Positions 63,966-64,000 of a stretch of 64,000 bases of DNA are shown here, piece after piece. Every line of letters begins with the position of its first letter. Within the stretch, counting starts at the first letter, position 1. Made by a program: the position numbers and the translations under genes. The notes beneath the pieces were generated by a model. The model did not search any database and was not told the origin of the DNA. It saw only the letters and a program-made list of their open reading frames with translations. Origin of the DNA: Chitinophaga oryzae (GTDB lineage: Bacteria > Bacteroidota > Bacteroidia > Chitinophagales > Chitinophagaceae); contig NZ_CP051204.2 of the NCBI RefSeq assembly GCF_012516375.2, positions 5,084,001 through 5,148,000 on the forward strand, in the 5' to 3' direction.

Positions 63966-64000
63966 ATGAAAAAACAAAACCCACTAACAAGCGTAACCAG
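63966..64000 (+). CDS. Start of a plus-strand gene cut by the right edge
   Basis: ATG at 63966 opens a frame reading MKKQNPLTSVTS up to the edge. It follows an AT-rich leader (TTTCTCTAACAAAATAACCACG), and the lysine-rich start is typical of a Bacteroidota coding beginning. Only 11 complete codons are visible, so the function cannot be told. Confidence 0.4.
   Translation, partial: MKKQNPLTSVT

Overview
The window looks like chromosomal DNA of a Bacteroidota soil bacterium of the Chitinophagaceae type, most like Chitinophaga. The reasons are three-and-more SusC/SusD pairs, an ECF sigma/FecR pair, a one-protein hybrid two-component regulator, a lone class I terpene synthase, many SPII lipoproteins, promoters of the TTG-N20-TAnnTTTG kind, and little Shine-Dalgarno signal. 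This assignment is inferred from gene content only; no rRNA or tRNA gene was seen.

Layout. 1-1313 (minus): sbnA and the start of sbnB, a 2,3-diaminopropionate pair that usually feeds an NRPS or siderophore pathway lying to the left of the window. About 1 kb without a gene follows. 2362-2918 (minus): a small XRE regulator and membrane protein under a promoter with two operator-like sites. 3083-3917: a secreted protein of unknown function with a probable 3' frameshift. 3934-9040 (minus): a LolA-like protein, two FtsX-type permeases, an ABC ATPase and a beta-barrel, read as one envelope lipid or lipoprotein export operon. 9334-14411 (plus): a glycoside hydrolase lipoprotein translationally coupled to a 1247-residue membrane glycosyltransferase that carries a GH26-like domain and a second hydrolase-like domain lacking both catalytic glutamates. 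14541-24867 (plus): ECF sigma, FecR, an STN-containing SusC, SusD, a DUF4843 lipoprotein, a PKD-like lipoprotein and a secreted thioredoxin-like protein, together a cell-surface-signalling uptake locus.

25041-39989 is a mixed region: a terpene synthase, a DUF3667 protein, a PAS-LuxR regulator, a two-subunit Tat-exported molybdenum hydroxylase, an ArsR/MFS pair, an HxlR regulator facing a SnoaL-like gene, a DUF1080 lipoprotein, an AraC regulator, an aldo/keto reductase, a peroxiredoxin pseudogene, and a divergent pair of a double-hotdog protein and a FabH-type ketosynthase.

39993-63627 is a xylan utilisation locus: GH10 xylanase, GH43-GH43 fusion, hybrid two-component regulator, a DUF1735-type surface lipoprotein, two tandem SusC/SusD pairs (one SusC broken by a single-base frameshift), a CE1-CBM48-CE1 double esterase and a second GH43. 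The inferred scheme is that the regulator senses xylo-oligosaccharides in the periplasm, the SusCD pairs import decorated xylan fragments, esterases remove acyl groups, GH10 cuts the backbone, and GH43 enzymes remove arabinose or xylose. The window ends with the first codons of a plus-strand gene at 63966.
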